From: Karstenula rhodostoma CBS 690.94
Lineage: Eukaryota > Ascomycota > Dothideomycetes > Pleosporales > Didymosphaeriaceae
NCBI GenBank assembly: GCA_010093485.1
Contig: MU001502.1
Location: forward strand, 1,074,057 to 1,138,056
DNA: 64,000 bases
Direction of reading: 5' to 3'
The notes under the pieces are model-generated. The model saw only the letters and a list, made by a program, of their open reading frames with translations. It was not told where the DNA came from and made no database searches. Numbering within the stretch: position 1 is the stretch's first letter; each line of letters starts with the position of its first letter. Positions 21,217-32,988 of the stretch are shown piece by piece. The translations under genes and the position numbers were made by a program.

Positions 21217-22862
21217 ATGGCTACAAGGAAGCAACACGCTGGCAGTAAGCCCCCCAAATAATGCTGTTGATTCGCCATTACCTAAAGCGCAATCACAGCG
21301 GACCTGCCGTTCATTGTATCCGTGGGCCAGGCCAAGGTGGACCCGGCGAAGCGGAAGTTGATTCGAAGCCATGTCATGCAAGGGAAGAACCGAACGAAGG
21401 GTCCGAAAACGCCGGCAAAACTAACGGATGAAACTGTGCAAGAAGCGACATCTTCTCCAAGCAGTGACGTGATACGACCCGAGACTATCTCAAGACGGTC
21501 GTGCACCAAGTTCTCTGGCTTCCAGTTCGCTGACGAAGTCGAGCCGGTCCTTCTCGAAGACATCTTCACGTGTAAGCGACTACTTGGATCCTTTGCAGCA
21601 ACGAGTCGCTAAGCCAGATGCCAAATTAGTGTTCTCGATGTCCTCCAAAGCCATGTTTTTACTGGACCAATGCATCATTCCCAACGAAGATGGGATGCTG
21701 CAGTCATGGGCTTCACCTTTACTCTCTGACCCAGCCTACCTACATGTTGCTTGTGTGACCTCACAGGCATTTCTCGATAACTTTTCCGGGAGGATGCGAA
21801 GTGCTGAAGCGCGACAACGGGAATACACGTCCTTTGATAAATCCATTCGAATCCTCTCGAAACGGATCGCGACGAATGACCCGAGCGAGGTGCTGTCCGA
21901 CTCGAACCTGATGACTGTTTTGTTATTATCTGGGTTCGTAGCCTGTTGAAGCTCTCCTTCACTTGCTGATAATCCATCTTAGTTACTCTTACACGCGAGG
22001 TGACCACACGGCTGCACACCAACACAACGGTGCCTTAATCAAGCTTGTCAAGCTGAAAGGCACGCTCGAGACCCTCCGATACTCTCCAAAAATCTTAGTA
22101 AACGAGATAGTCCGAACCGACTTTTGTATCTGCTATGAAACCGGCCAGAAGCCAGCGCTCTTCACGTACGAAGAGATTCCTTGGCCTCTTCTCTTGCCAC
22201 CGGATCATGCCATCTCCAACAGAGATCCAGACAACATCGAAAGCAGGCTGGATCCGGAACTGTCACCGGTGTGGGCCGCGATGTCGCATTTCTGTGCTCT
22301 GATGAACATCGCCGCTCGCAACCCGACTGCCCGAGTGACGGCGGAGACGTTCCTGCATGTCATGGGTTCGATCCTATATCGCCTCCTCCACTTGCGCTTC
22401 GAGGAAGGCACCCTCGACGAATGTATCCGGCTGGGGTTACTGGCCTTTGCGGCTCCCACTTTCCTTGATTGGCAAACCGTCTACTGGCTGAACGGCCACT
22501 TCACACTGGCCTGGCGTCAAGCCTTGGAAAGCATTCTCACGGAATTTACGCTCGCGCCACAAGACCGGATATGGCTGCTGATGGTGGGGACATTATCTTT
22601 TGCGCACGACCCAGCCTTCCTTGTACGCCTCATGGACGGGTTGCGGACACTCGCAGAGCTGTGTGACACACCGACGTGGAGCGATTTGAGGGAGCTGCTA
22701 AGCTCGTATATGTGGATAGGAACGTTGTTCGATAAATCAGGGGTTGATGTCTTCGGTGCGGTGTTGGCGGACACAGGTAAGACTCTGTCCCTTACACGTC
22801 GATACAACGAGACAGGCGAAGTAATGGAACTCTTGGACACTAGGACATACTCCAAGAACTAG
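21217..22862 (+). CDS. Fungal-specific transcription-factor-domain protein without a zinc finger
   Basis: Exons 21217..21244, 21299..21571, 21630..21933 and 21983..22862 give 494 aa. The first 9 codons join across a 54-nt intron to DLPFIVSVGQAKVDPAKRK and then RSHVMQGKNRTKG. This basic FV..-K-RSHVMxGKN pattern opens a large family of fungal regulator-like proteins that keep the middle-homology domain but lack Zn2Cys6. The remainder is alpha-helical, with a conserved-looking FCALMNIAARNP and WQTVYWLNGHFTLAW. The role is presumably transcriptional but unproven. Exon 3 ends at a weak donor (GTTCGT) chosen to keep the frame, so that junction is the least certain. The E-box/CRE-like site lies about 280 bp upstream. 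Confidence 0.7.
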
Positions 22863-23680
22863 AAAAATCTTTCCCCGTGTGCTGATCGAGAATACGAAGT
22901 CCGCGTCTAGGTAGGGCCAGCAAGCACCCGGAGAGGGAGTTGAGGCGGACGTTATGCGGCGGCTGTCCGTGTGCATCGAAGGTTGGCAGGCTTCCATTGT
23001 TCTGGTTCCTGCCTCCATGGGAACGAAGCATTGAGTGGAAACGTATATAGGTGAGCTCGTTATGCAGCTTCGTTGTCAGCCCAGATCTACTCATTTGTGT
23101 TTGTATTAGTGTACATACCCTCCACGACTGATCCAGGTCAAATCGACCGCGCGATCGTTTCCAAAAGCTGAGCTGCCGTCTTTAGCCTTCCGCATTGAAA
23201 CCTCGACCTCTGGAATCATCTATTCCATTAGCTGCACTCCGCCACCGAGGCGGTGACGGCCACCTCACTGTCCAGCGATACATCCGGCGCCGAGCCGTTC
23301 TATCCGTAGCACGCAGCACTGATCGCACAAGCATCAGCGGAGCAGAATCGGGCCATATCCTGGAACGCGCGATTGGGCCAGAAAGACACATAGATGCGGG
23401 TTGGCCGGCATGCCCCCACAGCGATCTCGCCGTGTCGACGTGGCGGTGTCTCATGGGTGGGTCCGCTAACTCGATTGTGACTGGCCAGGAGGCTGGCTGC
23501 GCCTTCGCAGAGCCACAGTGTCTGGGACGGGTGTGTTTCCACCATTTCACCGAGCATATATATCAGGGTCCGAGCAAGCTGAAGCGGAACTGATACACAG
23601 CTCTTCCAGAAGAACAGACACCAGCGATTTACACATTTACACACTTCCAAGTTCCCAAGTTTGGACCCGTAACCGCCATC
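22863..23680. promoter_or_regulatory. Intergenic region with a TATA-like box before the CVNH-LysM gene
   Basis: CATATATATC at 23555-23564 lies about 120 bp upstream of the CVNH-LysM ATG, a plausible TATA element. Overlapping frames on both strands around 23182-23593 have no domain-like pattern. Confidence 0.4.
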
Positions 23681-24733
23681 ATGTACAACAACAACGGCTA
23701 CCAGCAGCAGGGAGGCTACCAGCAAGATAGTCGCCAGGGCCTAGCAAACGAATACTACTCCGAGGGCCAAGGACCGCAGTACGGCGGAAACCAGCAGAAC
23801 CACAACCAACCGCCGCCCCAATACCAGCAGCACAACTCGCAATACGGCCAGCAACCCCAACACCACGGCGGCTACACGTCCCCCCCGCCAAACGAGTCCT
23901 ACGGCCAGCGCGACCCCGAATACGGCGCCCCCCAGAACTTCGACGGAGAGGAGAACTCGCGCGGTTTCCTAGGCGCCGCCGCCGGCGCTGCCGTAGGCGG
24001 CTACGGCGCGTACAAGCTCGCCGGGCCCGCGACGGGACACAACAAGACGTCCGGGCTGGTGGGCGCCCTCGGCGGTGCGCTGTCCGGCCACGTGATCCAG
24101 GACGGCGCGTCGCACTGGAAAGACAAGCACGACGAGAAGAAGGACGAGGAGAAGTGGGAGAAGGAGCACGAGAAGCAGCACGGTGGGCGACGGGATAGCA
24201 ACGAGCGGCCGCGCGAGGGCCACTTCGCGGGCGGGTTTACGCGCTCGTCGCGCGACGTGCGGCTCGATGCGCATGGGGAGTATAATCTGCATGCGCAGTG
24301 TAGGCGTGCGGATGGGGAGTGGCAGGGGAGCACGCTCTCGCTGAACCGGATTTTGGAGAACGAGGACGGGAGTTTTCGGTGGTCGTCGGGGGGAAGGTCG
24401 GCGGGCGGTTCGTCGGAGGCGATTACGGTGCAGCCTGGTGATACGCTGCGCGCCATTGCGGCGAGGCATAATTGCGATTTTCACGAGTTGTCGCGCCACA
24501 ATGGCATTCAGAATGAGGATATGATTTACCCGGGTCAGAGGCTAGAGGTGCCTGGCGGTGGGAACAGCGCTGGTGGTGGTGGAAACTTTGGTGCCTCGGC
24601 GCGCAATGTGAGGTTGGTTGAGGATGGGCAGGTGCTTGAGGGGGAGCTGAGGAGGGGTGGGGACTGGGTGACGAGCAGGATTGTGTTGGATGAGAGGATA
24701 GGGAATAAGGATGGATGTCTGGAGCTGGTTTGA
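23681..24733 (+). CDS. CVNH-LysM lectin: cyanovirin-N homology domain with an inserted LysM domain
   Basis: A single exon of 350 aa. Residues 1-90 are Gln/Asn/Tyr/Pro-rich and disordered. About 95-145 form a Gly/Ala-rich glycine-zipper stretch (GAAAGAAVGGYGAYKLAG and GLVGALGGALSG), followed by a Lys/Glu-rich segment. The first CVNH half runs from SSRDVRLDAHGEYNLHAQC to about the DGSFRW motif. LysM follows with ITVQPGDTLRAIAARHNCDF to IYPGQRLEVP. The second CVNH half is SARNVRLVEDGQVLEGEL to the last residue. Such proteins are known from Magnaporthe, where LysM is nested between the CVNH halves. They bind mannose-type and GlcNAc/chitin-type glycans. There is no signal peptide, so the protein is cytosolic, unconventionally secreted or membrane-associated through the glycine zipper. 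Confidence 0.9.
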   Translation: MYNNNGYQQQGGYQQDSRQGLANEYYSEGQGPQYGGNQQNHNQPPPQYQQHNSQYGQQPQHHGGYTSPPPNESYGQRDPEYGAPQNFDGEENSRGFLGAAAGAAVGGYGAYKLAGPATGHNKTSGLVGALGGALSGHVIQDGASHWKDKHDEKKDEEKWEKEHEKQHGGRRDSNERPREGHFAGGFTRSSRDVRLDAHGEYNLHAQCRRADGEWQGSTLSLNRILENEDGSFRWSSGGRSAGGSSEAITVQPGDTLRAIAARHNCDFHELSRHNGIQNEDMIYPGQRLEVPGGGNSAGGGGNFGASARNVRLVEDGQVLEGELRRGGDWVTSRIVLDERIGNKDGCLELV

Positions 24734-25211
24734 GAGCGCTATGGAAGCTATAGTATGATCTGTTGTTCAGGTTAGCAGCTGTACACTTGTCTGACAGAAC
24801 AGTGTTCAGATCCGTTCCTACAGGCTCACATTGAAACATCAAGCAGAAGACAAAACTGAAAAGAGTAGCACCTAGAGAGATGAACAAATTAGAGAAGACT
24901 AGAAACTCTGGCATGGATAAGTGAGTGTATTGAGTTAGGCTGCCAGATAGGTTCGTAGGTCCTTCAATCCCCAGCCGCGAGAGTACATCAGTCTATATAG
25001 TTTTCCAACACAGTCAAAATCAGATGGCATTATATAGCAGTAGTAGGCCGGTAGATGGTGTGAAAATCTCATGTGGATGAGAGTCCTAGAACAGACTCAG
25101 ATAGCTTGCAGACTCAGGCCGATAGGAAGGAATGGTGACACCGGGGATGAATCCCAGTCGTCACCTAATTTCCGAAACCTGATGTTGCATATGAGAGATC
25201 ATTTCGACACT
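24734..25211. other. Intergenic 3' regions of two convergent genes
   Basis: The stretch between the ends of the CVNH-LysM and Argonaute genes. It is AT-richer than the flanking coding sequence, with no ORF or repeat of note. Confidence 0.5.
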
Positions 25212-28200
25212 CTAGATGTAGAACATCGTGTCCTTGAGGTTGGGGTGAATCTGCACGTCGTCTGCGCTCGCCTGCGCACCTCCAGCCACAGCCGACCCGC
25301 CAGCCTGAGACGGTGCGGCGCTCGCTGTAGGAGTGTCGAACAAGCTCGACAGGTAGCACCTAGCACGCTCACATGCCAGATCGGCGTAGTAGGCGGGCGG
25401 GCACAGACTCACCGCCTTGGTCGCACGTCCGAACAAGTAGCACATGTTATGTGTGAGGTCCTGGACGATGTCCGCGATGTTCTGGAACGGGGGCGGGATC
25501 TGCTTGGCATAGATCTGTCGGAAGATCTCGTCGTGCACGGTGTAGTAGTGGCAGGGGCGCGCGGTGCCTTGGAGCGCAGCGTGGGCCTGCAGGAAGAAGT
25601 CCCAGTTGCGGGCTTCAGTCACGCCGCGGTCAACGACGGTGCCAGGCTTGGTGTTGCCGGAGCGGTCGCAATCTTGCTCTGTGGTCGGGTAGAAGCGTGT
25701 CTTGTGGCGCTTGCCACAAATGATAACGGTGATTCGCGGGAGGCCCTTCTTGGTGTCGGGCGCTGGATAAACTTGCTCGCAAGCACGGCGGAGTTGGGTC
25801 AGCTCCTTTCCAAGAACCATGTCGTACTGGCCCTCGGACACTCCGTCGCGGTAGACAAGGATATTCTCGGGGAGAGCGGCATGCTTCCCCTTCGTCTTCC
25901 AGAGGTGCAAGCGAGACTTGAGCATCTCGCCAACGGCATCGACTTCCTCCTGGCGTCCTTTTTGGACACGCAAAACGGCTGGCCACTGGCTAAGGGACTT
26001 ATCGACCGAGGCCACCATTGCAGCAACAGAGGGTGCGTTGGAGGCGGAGCCTGGCGAAGGGTGAGTGACATCCATGCCGACGACCATCGTCTTGTTCTGG
26101 TCGATGATGGACAGATTCCTAGGCTCAACAATTTGATTGACACCGCCGAGCTTGAGATTGACCTTCAACGCAACGTTGGCAATGTACTGATCTCGGCCTC
26201 GGTCTTTGGCGAGCTTTTGACCAACACAACAAATAGTGTGAATACCACACTGCTTGTCGGCAATCGTCTTGATACGCTTGTAGAGCGAAACGCTCGCCTC
26301 AGGTAAAATGAGTACAAGAAGCTGCAAACCAGCCCCAGCAGCGCCTTTGAGGTTGGTGTCGAGGGCCGGGTCATCTGGATATCCAAGTTCGACCCTCTTG
26401 CCTGGCAGTGGTGCAGATGTAGCCATGCCGATGGTGGTAAGACCTCGGTGGAACTCACCCATCACAGCTTCAAGACCGGACTTATCAAAAGCATCGCGCC
26501 CTCCCTTCTGAGAAATGAGCATGTACGACCATTTCTGAAGCGTCGCACCAGCGTTGAACTTGATATTGACCATGTTCCAGCTGCCGAAGCGAGTCTCAGT
26601 AGACTGGTTGTTTTTGTAGATCACCTTGGGGCCGTTGAGTACGCGGCCAGGGACCTTGACTAGGCCCGGGGCGATCTTCAGACCAAATGAGCGCTGGTCA
26701 AAGTTAGCATGGTGTGAAGCAGTGTGGTGCTGTGACATACCAAGAGAATATTCGAGTTCTCGTCAAGACCAACAGTCTGAATACCCTGCTGAACGATAGA
26801 AGCCGCGTTCTCCCACGGCTTGCGAACAGCATGCTTGATCATCTCTTGGGTCTGGCGCCCGTCAAGTTTTGCCTTCGAGGGCTGACCTGGGATAACCGTG
26901 CAGACTTCTGCCGGTAGATACATGGGGTTTTGACGGTTCCCGCAATTGACCACAGGAAGCTCCGGATGCTGCAGGATTCGATTGTACGCTGTGATGTGTT
27001 AGATTTCATTGTGAGTTGAAGGAAGGGATACGTACTGATCTTGAAGAAATCGTACACGCTGATGTATCTCCCACCAGACGCCGGTCCTTCTTTCTTGCCG
27101 CCCTTAGCCTTGGCCTTCGTTGAATTTGGGCCACCATCGCCGTCAAGCCAGAACTCCACGTCTTTGGCGCCTGCGCCATGAGATTTGATCTTTGGGCGGT
27201 TGGGCAGGCCGTGCCCGTCATCCTTCCTAGCAAGACTGAAGATGGTCTTGATGCGGGGAATCACTTGGCCGGCCTTGTTCTTCTTCTCAGGCAAATGGTT
27301 AGTCTGAACGCGAACCAGCTTCAGGAACTTTTCGAGAGCTGCCGTGTTTCGAGTGCCATAACTGCCCATCAGACCCGTTAACGGACCAGTCTGGTAGAAC
27401 GCCCCATGGCTGACGTTGACGTTGACGAGGATACGACAGGTGGCAGTTCGTACGCTCGAGAAGAAGCCGCGGATGACTTCCAAACCATAGCCTAGATCTG
27501 CTCTAGCAGTGTTCGGGCTCAGAGAGAAAGTTTTAGAAGACCCGATCGAGGCAAGGTTGTTAGCGGACTTGGCATAGTGGTTGAGGAAGATGTTCAGTGC
27601 TTGTGTGAACTCATGCTTGTTCTCGACTGCATTGCCCAAGTTCGTAGAGTTTAGGTAGTCAGTCAATTGTCCGATACTCAAACTCTTCGTCCAAAGGAGG
27701 CGGACCTTGTAGGTCGTTGCTTCAGTCGCAGGTTCGTCCTCTCCGTCATGACGGTATACAATCTCAGCATTGATCTGCTCTTTGTTGCCCAGCTTCGTCT
27801 TGGACACCAGCGTAGACTTAAAGTCTGTGGCGACGTTGCCCTTGTGGGGTACAAGTTCCGGCGACTCCAACAGTAGCTGTACAATTCGCTTGTGCTTGCG
27901 TCCGGCGGCCTCTGGGTTGGTGTGTATGGCATACTGGTGTAAAACAAGGTTGGAGGGTGGTATGAGTTCGACATAGTTCGCCGTGAGGATCACCTTAGCA
28001 CCCCTGGTGCCAAAGCCCGGGCGGGTAGGATAACCCTCACCCAGCTTCAAGGTGCTAAGGTCCAACGTCTTCTTGGTCGCTGGAAGCAAGGTATCCTCGA
28101 CTTTGGCAACCCTCTGGTCTTGCTGTTGCTGGTTCCTAGCACACAGTTAATACGATGATGAGGGATTATACCACAAGGCTGGGACCCACGGGAACACCTG

Positions 28201-28389
28201 AACAGGTACTGAAGCACCACCACGGCCGCCACGCATGCCACCGCCTCGGTCGCCTCGAAACCCGCCACCGCCTCCTCCTCTATCACCTCGAAACCCGCCA
28301 CCGCCGCCTCCTCTATCACCGCGGTTTCCGCCACCGCCTCGTCCACCACCGCGATCTCCACGGCCACCGCCTCGATATCCGCTGGACAT
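25212..28389 (-). CDS. qde-2: Argonaute (QDE-2-like) slicer protein
   Basis: Exons on the minus strand are 28198..28389, 27036..28128, 26742..26988 region ending 26741, and 25212..26693, giving 1004 aa. The N-terminal about 60 residues are an RGG/GGFRGDRGG-rich tail, as in many Argonautes. The N, PAZ and MID domains follow, then PIWI. The catalytic triad is intact: Asp719 in VVGMDVTHP, Asp794 in YRDGVSEGQ and His893 in ARPCHYYTVHDE. The chain ends TMFYI, the usual hydrophobic terminus. The protein binds small RNAs and cleaves complementary transcripts in quelling-type silencing. The first intron (69 nt) uses the CAG|GTGTTC donor and the AACCAG acceptor; a nearer CTAG acceptor breaks the frame. 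The others are 47 nt each. Confidence 0.95.
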
Positions 28390-29456
28390 ATTTATGAATG
28401 GCTCAGAGAGAACTCCGGGAAGTCTCACTCGGTCGGTACGCAAAAGCAGAGCAAGGCACACTAAGCCAAGCAACAAGAATTGAGATGGGATAACAACAAC
28501 TTTTGAGACACCAAAACCGCAGGATATCACTGGGTCAGTAAGTGAAGATGGTGAAGGTGGGCAGGCTGGAGGTTGACGGACGTATGATGATAATCCCAGC
28601 CAACGGGTACGGGTACGGGATGCAAGTGGGGTAGGGACAAACAGATCCGCGTGGCGGCCAATCATGTATGAGGGGCGCGTGCCGATCCCTGCTGAGAGGA
28701 TGCGCGGGCGCGTCACGTCGCGTCCAGGAGTGATGTGGCACTGTTTGATTGTGGGAGAGATGGGCTGTGAAGCTGTCTGTAGAGGTTTGAGGTTTCTTTG
28801 TCGTTGAGGTATGGTATGGTAACTAGGTCTGAGGCCATGACTCGAAATTTCGTGCCATGTTGCTTTTCCATGTGAGCGGGTTCCTGCTGCCGACGAAAAG
28901 TGCTCATCAATCTGCGTTTGCTGATAGTAACGAGCAGCGTCAAGGGCAGGTGGTCTGACTGGTTGACGGTTCACCGCATTCGACCCTATCGCCAGATGGT
29001 CCAGCGACTTCCACGGGGCCGTGATACCTAGCGGAGTGCTATAATCGGCGTAGGCGGCACAAGTATGCAGATGTAGGCGAGGATTGACGGACGATGCAGA
29101 AAGCTTCTGTGCACAGGTTTCATGTGCTGTCGAGCTCTTCGCGCGCGCGAACTATTGCTCCGGCACCTGAACAACTAATCCTCGTTGGATCACATCAGGT
29201 ATCTCCTTCATGTATCTCCTTCAGCGCTGCCTGATCGCACGTGCAAAACAGCCCGAAAGAGCACTCTATCTGCGGTCTCATCGTCTCCAGTGCTATCGGA
29301 CCTCATTTGTGCTACCACACGATTCCGGTCCGGCGGGTATCACCTAGCACAGCACATCGCCACCCGTGCCGTTGCCTCGTTTGCTCATCATCTCGCATGG
29401 CCTGATTCACTGGCCATGGTGGGTGAGGGGGAAAGGTGCAATGTCTTGGCTGGTAC
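28390..29456. other. Intergenic region upstream of Argonaute
   Basis: About 1.07 kb. The in-frame upstream extension of the Argonaute frame (to 28974) has no coding-like composition. A GCGCGCGCG run lies near 29145. No promoter motif is called. Confidence 0.45.
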
Positions 29457-30747
29457 TTAAAAGCAGCACTTTTTTGCCGCGGTGTTGGCGGTAGACCGAC
29501 GTATTACGAATATCTCCCTCACCGGAACAAGCTGCAAGCAATTTGTGAGAAGTCTTCCAGGCTTGTCCACGTGACGCAGGCAGCAGCATTTGCGGAGAAC
29601 GAGGATTGCGAGACGTTGAGGATCGGTGAACATCGGTCCATTTGGGTTACGCTTCGCTAGCCCCCGCGTGTCGTCACGCTGTACTGCACGCCAATGACAG
29701 CCACCGCCATGTGTCCGTGCCGCTGAGACTTCCACACGCGATGCAGGATCGAATGACTGCGAATCTTGCTCCACCACGTCGTGGGTGATGGTATGGACGT
29801 CTATTGAATTCTGCTTTCGGGGCGTAGTGTCTAAGAGTTCTTCCACCATCTTCTGCATCCCGCTCTCGGAGCGCTTCCAGAGTGGACTGTCTTCCGTCGG
29901 CACGCCCGTGTCCCAATCAGGGTCGTTCCTTAATTGCTCCATCCACGCTTCCTTGACCTTCACCCTCTCGTCTTCTCCAGCATCGTCCCATTCTCGTTGA
30001 ACCCGATTCATGCTCATATCTTTCTTCTGTGTCAATTGCATTGGTTCGATGTATCTGCATCCGAGTTTCTGCCTTAGCTCTTCCGGCCAGCGTTCGAACT
30101 GGCGTCCGGGAACAAGGTTGTTCTCCAACCAGTCCGTTGAAAACTCGCATCGGGATCAGAACTGTTTGGTAGGGTCGTGATATGTGGGGATCCCGGAGTC
30201 GTGGAAGACAATAGGGAGGCGCCCGTGGGTGCCCGTTGGGAGGGCGCCCGCGAGGAAGAGGGAGTGTTGGGGTGATCGGTGGGGTGTAGGGTCGTGATGC
30301 AACTTTTTCCATTTCCCCACCGTCCGACAGTCGACAGAATAACCTCTCCATGTGCATAAGAGCACCATTCGCACGAATACCACCGCGTGAACACTGGGCT
30401 GCCGTGAGCCAGGGTAACAAAGATAGTGGCATCGATGGTAGGTGGACAAGCTTTCAAAAGGTACCGAAGCCACGCCGGCGTGTTCATTGGATACCGGACG
30501 GATGTTTGGTATAGCACCACGCGTTTCACGCTTGGAAGTCTTTTCTCTAGAACTTTCCAGAAGCTCGCTAACACGTCGTTCCTGTGCTGCGAGGAGCCGT
30601 CATCTCCTCTAGGTGCGATGATACTATCGGCGTCTACTCCATAATCGATTTCGATGTTACTCCGTTCTCTGGTTTTCTCTTGCTGAGTGGCGACCCCGTG
30701 TGCATGACTCCTTCCGCGGTAGACTTTGTTGCATTCTGTCTTGCTCC
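29457..30747 (-). pseudogene. Decayed or misassembled coding region adjoining the SLD7-like gene
   Basis: From about 30747 the minus strand reads protein-like in a frame different from SLD7, including DVLASFWKVLEKRLPSVKRV and RYLLKACPPTIDATIFVTLA. Near 30330 the sensible reading shifts frame (KWKKLHHDPTPHRSPQ, then PIVFHDSGIPTYHDPTKQF). It meets a TGA near 30160 and continues in that same frame as CEFSTDWLENNLVPGRQFE and QREWDDAGEDERVKVKEAWM, to a stop at 29457. There is no good start codon, and the 5' part overlaps the last about 110 bases of SLD7. One frameshift plus one stop suggest a pseudogene; an unusual intron of 30-200 nt is the alternative. The family is not recognised, though FWKVLEKRLPSVKRVV resembles fungal F-box-like or DUF families. 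Confidence 0.4.
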
Positions 30748-32212
30748 GCTAGGCATGTCAAAAGGACTTGCGCGGCTATGAGTCGAGTTAGGAACACCCA
30801 GGTGCTGTCGCCCAGGCGTAGACAAAGCATTGGTAGTCTCCTCGTTGGGTAAGGGCTGCGCAAGCGGATCTGCGCAGAAGATGGCGAGTATTTTCTCCAC
30901 AACATCGCGCAACCGATCTGGCTGTGAATGCAGTGGCTTTGAGGACATGTGCTTTCTGAAAGCCAACACTGCACTCTTGTACGTCTGGTGGTAAATGAGT
31001 TTGTATTCTTCGTCTTTAGCGGCTTCTTCCGCGGCAGCTTCTTCGCTGAGCTGGTCCTCGCTCTGGACGCCCGGAGCTGTGGAGCCTCGTCGAGACTTGT
31101 TCTTCTTCCGCTGTTGTAGGCCGTGCATGCGCATCGCAGCCATGACGACTCTGGACAATGCCTCCTTATTTCTTGACTCCGTTGTCGGTTCTTCTGAATG
31201 CAGTGGGACGGTTGCAACCTGTGATAAGGCAGAACGCCTCGCTTGGCCCTCTGAGATTCCTTTCCTGCTCAAGGGTCGGATGTCGGAGGAAATGCTGGAC
31301 GATCTGGATAGCGGTCGAGACGAAGGTCGTGCCAGTGCGTTTGCGGGGCCTGCTCTTGAATCGGGATAGGGTAGCGCCCTCGTATCTGTCGAGAGGGACT
31401 TTCGGTGGCCCAATGCCCGCTGACTTTCTTGGCCCCTCGACGCAGCAGCAGCTATGCCTTCTCCCCCCTTGCTCCTGGCTTTCTTCCGCGCTAGCGTGGC
31501 TTCATCGAAGATGTCGCGCTTTCGCTTTGGAGACATGGGCGTCTGCTCGCAGGTGTATGTAGGTGGAAGGAACTGCGGCTCGACGTGGTGACGTGGCTCT
31601 GCTGTACTCAAGCTAGGCGAGAGCGGCAGGTGTCCATGCAGTGTTGGCCTGTACAGAAGATCGGACGACAGTGGCAATGCATGCACTCTGAGCTCAGGCA
31701 GTGGCTCCTGATCTAAGATGGCATGAGAATGTTCGGGCGAGGACGAGGGTGGTGTCGGCAGCGCACCATGAGCAGGCACCGCTACTGTGCCATAGAAGAG
31801 GATCTCAGTGATTTTGGGACCGTTGGCATCCAGCCGACTCCCCTCAGCCTGCACAAGGATACCAACAGGCGACTGTGCGCGTGCGCAAGCCCACCACTCA
31901 ATCGCCTGTCCGGCTTGATGCACATCGATGGCGGCAGGCTTGCTGAAGAGGACCGAGGAGAACCACGCTTCGGTGTCTTCGCTTGCTGTCCATACATCCA
32001 AACTCGGACCGGCAGCAATATGTAAGGGTATTCGAGAGGTGTCTACTATGGCCAAGAAGCGCAGTGACGTTGCGGGGAGGGACGCGCTGATGTGTGATGC
32101 GAGAGTGATGTCTGCGGCTGTTAGCAGCTACTAGTTTGGGCAGGAATGGCAAGGTACCTTTGATTACCGTCTGATCTGGGAGAAGAATATCTCCGCTCCA
32201 GATACCGGCCAT
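30634..32212 (-). CDS. SLD7: SLD7-like DNA-replication initiation protein
   Basis: Exons on the minus strand are 32158..32212 and 30634..32111, giving 510 aa. The N-terminus MAGIWSGDILLPDQTVIKD joins across a 46-nt intron to ITLASHISASLPATSLRFLA. The middle is long, Ser/Pro-rich and basic (PMSPKRKRDIFDEATLARKK). The C-terminal helical block EYKLIYHQTYKSAVLAFRKH to VEKILAIFCADPL resembles the Sld7 C-terminal domain, which in yeast dimerises and, with Sld3, supports loading of Cdc45 at origins. The assignment rests on domain order and this C-terminal block and is moderate. After the domain, about 70 residues are low-complexity, and the last about 110 bases overlap the interrupted coding region downstream in another frame. 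Confidence 0.6.
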
Positions 32213-32988
32213 GGCTTACAAGTGTCGAGGTGGGCTTGTTGAGATGGCCGTCGAGACCTGGGACCAAAATGACGCGCTTCGGCTCCGCGTCGCGCTAATT
32301 TCTACGCGCCTCCACGTGCCCAGGTGCAACCAGCGGACACACCCACCCATCTCCAATTACACCGAAAGGTCAATTTTCCCTGCGATCTCTACGAGCGACG
32401 ATACTCTAGGCATGAACATGACTATCGGGCCGCTCCAAGACCGGCGACACTGATGCCTACAGCCTACCGCCTTATTACTATCATGCCTTCGGCACCTTCA
32501 AGCTCCCGTTGAAACCCGGGTATACCTATTCGTGAGCTTAGCGATATCAATGGTGGCATACTTTCGCTCTTTCACGTTACCGCCCGCACAGTACTTGTCG
32601 ATAAGCTATAAAAGATACTCTGCCATGTCCAAAAGGTCTTGATTTGCTTTTCAAAGGACGTAGGGGCTATCGGGCGGACGTCGATACTAGAAGTTAGGAT
32701 ACGCTCTCCTATGCGGTATTTGAGCTTGTGTCCCTTGTTGTAGACGCCGTAGAAAGATATCAGAATCTGCCGATTAATGTGTCCTAAAGGGTAATCTACG
32801 CTGTGATTCACGAATGTTCGAAAGATGGCTGCGTGGTTGACGCCTTGTAAGGTACAACCGTTGAAGGGTCGGAAGAAGAAACCAGGATTCTTGCAGATAC
32901 TGTCCTGGATGCTTCTTATCTGAACCACCTTACCACAAAGCAGAAAACCGCAGGCAGCCACAACCGTCCAACAACCACCCTTCCCCCC
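32213..32988. other. Intergenic region with a possible small ORF
   Basis: This stretch separates the SLD7-like start from the 3' end of the DUF4267 gene. It includes a doubtful 129-codon minus frame (32572-32961), listed separately. Confidence 0.4.
32572..32961 (-). CDS. Doubtful ORF, 129 codons
   Basis: An open minus frame beginning MAACGFLLCGKVVQIRSIQD and ending in a Ser/Thr-rich tail. No family is recognised. The composition is less biased than that of neighbouring genes. It could be chance, or an exon of an unrecognised gene. Confidence 0.25.
   Translation of the reverse strand: MAACGFLLCGKVVQIRSIQDSICKNPGFFFRPFNGCTLQGVNHAAIFRTFVNHSVDYPLGHINRQILISFYGVYNKGHKLKYRIGERILTSSIDVRPIAPTSFEKQIKTFWTWQSIFYSLSTSTVRAVT

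Noticed and set aside
23182..23725. Overlapping 120-140-codon frames on both strands before the CVNH-LysM gene
   Set aside because: Mutually overlapping, without domain patterns, and containing the TATA-like promoter.
25071..26306. 411-codon plus frame opposite Argonaute
   Set aside because: It is a shadow of the PIWI-domain exon, which has an intact catalytic triad on the minus strand.
28220..28389. Dense GGC/GGT repeats as a possible microsatellite
   Set aside because: They encode the RGG-rich N-terminal tail of Argonaute and are explained by the protein.
28147..28974. Long minus frame extending Argonaute upstream by about 195 codons
   Set aside because: The upstream part lacks coding character, and the RGG tail starts at an internal ATG typical of Argonautes.
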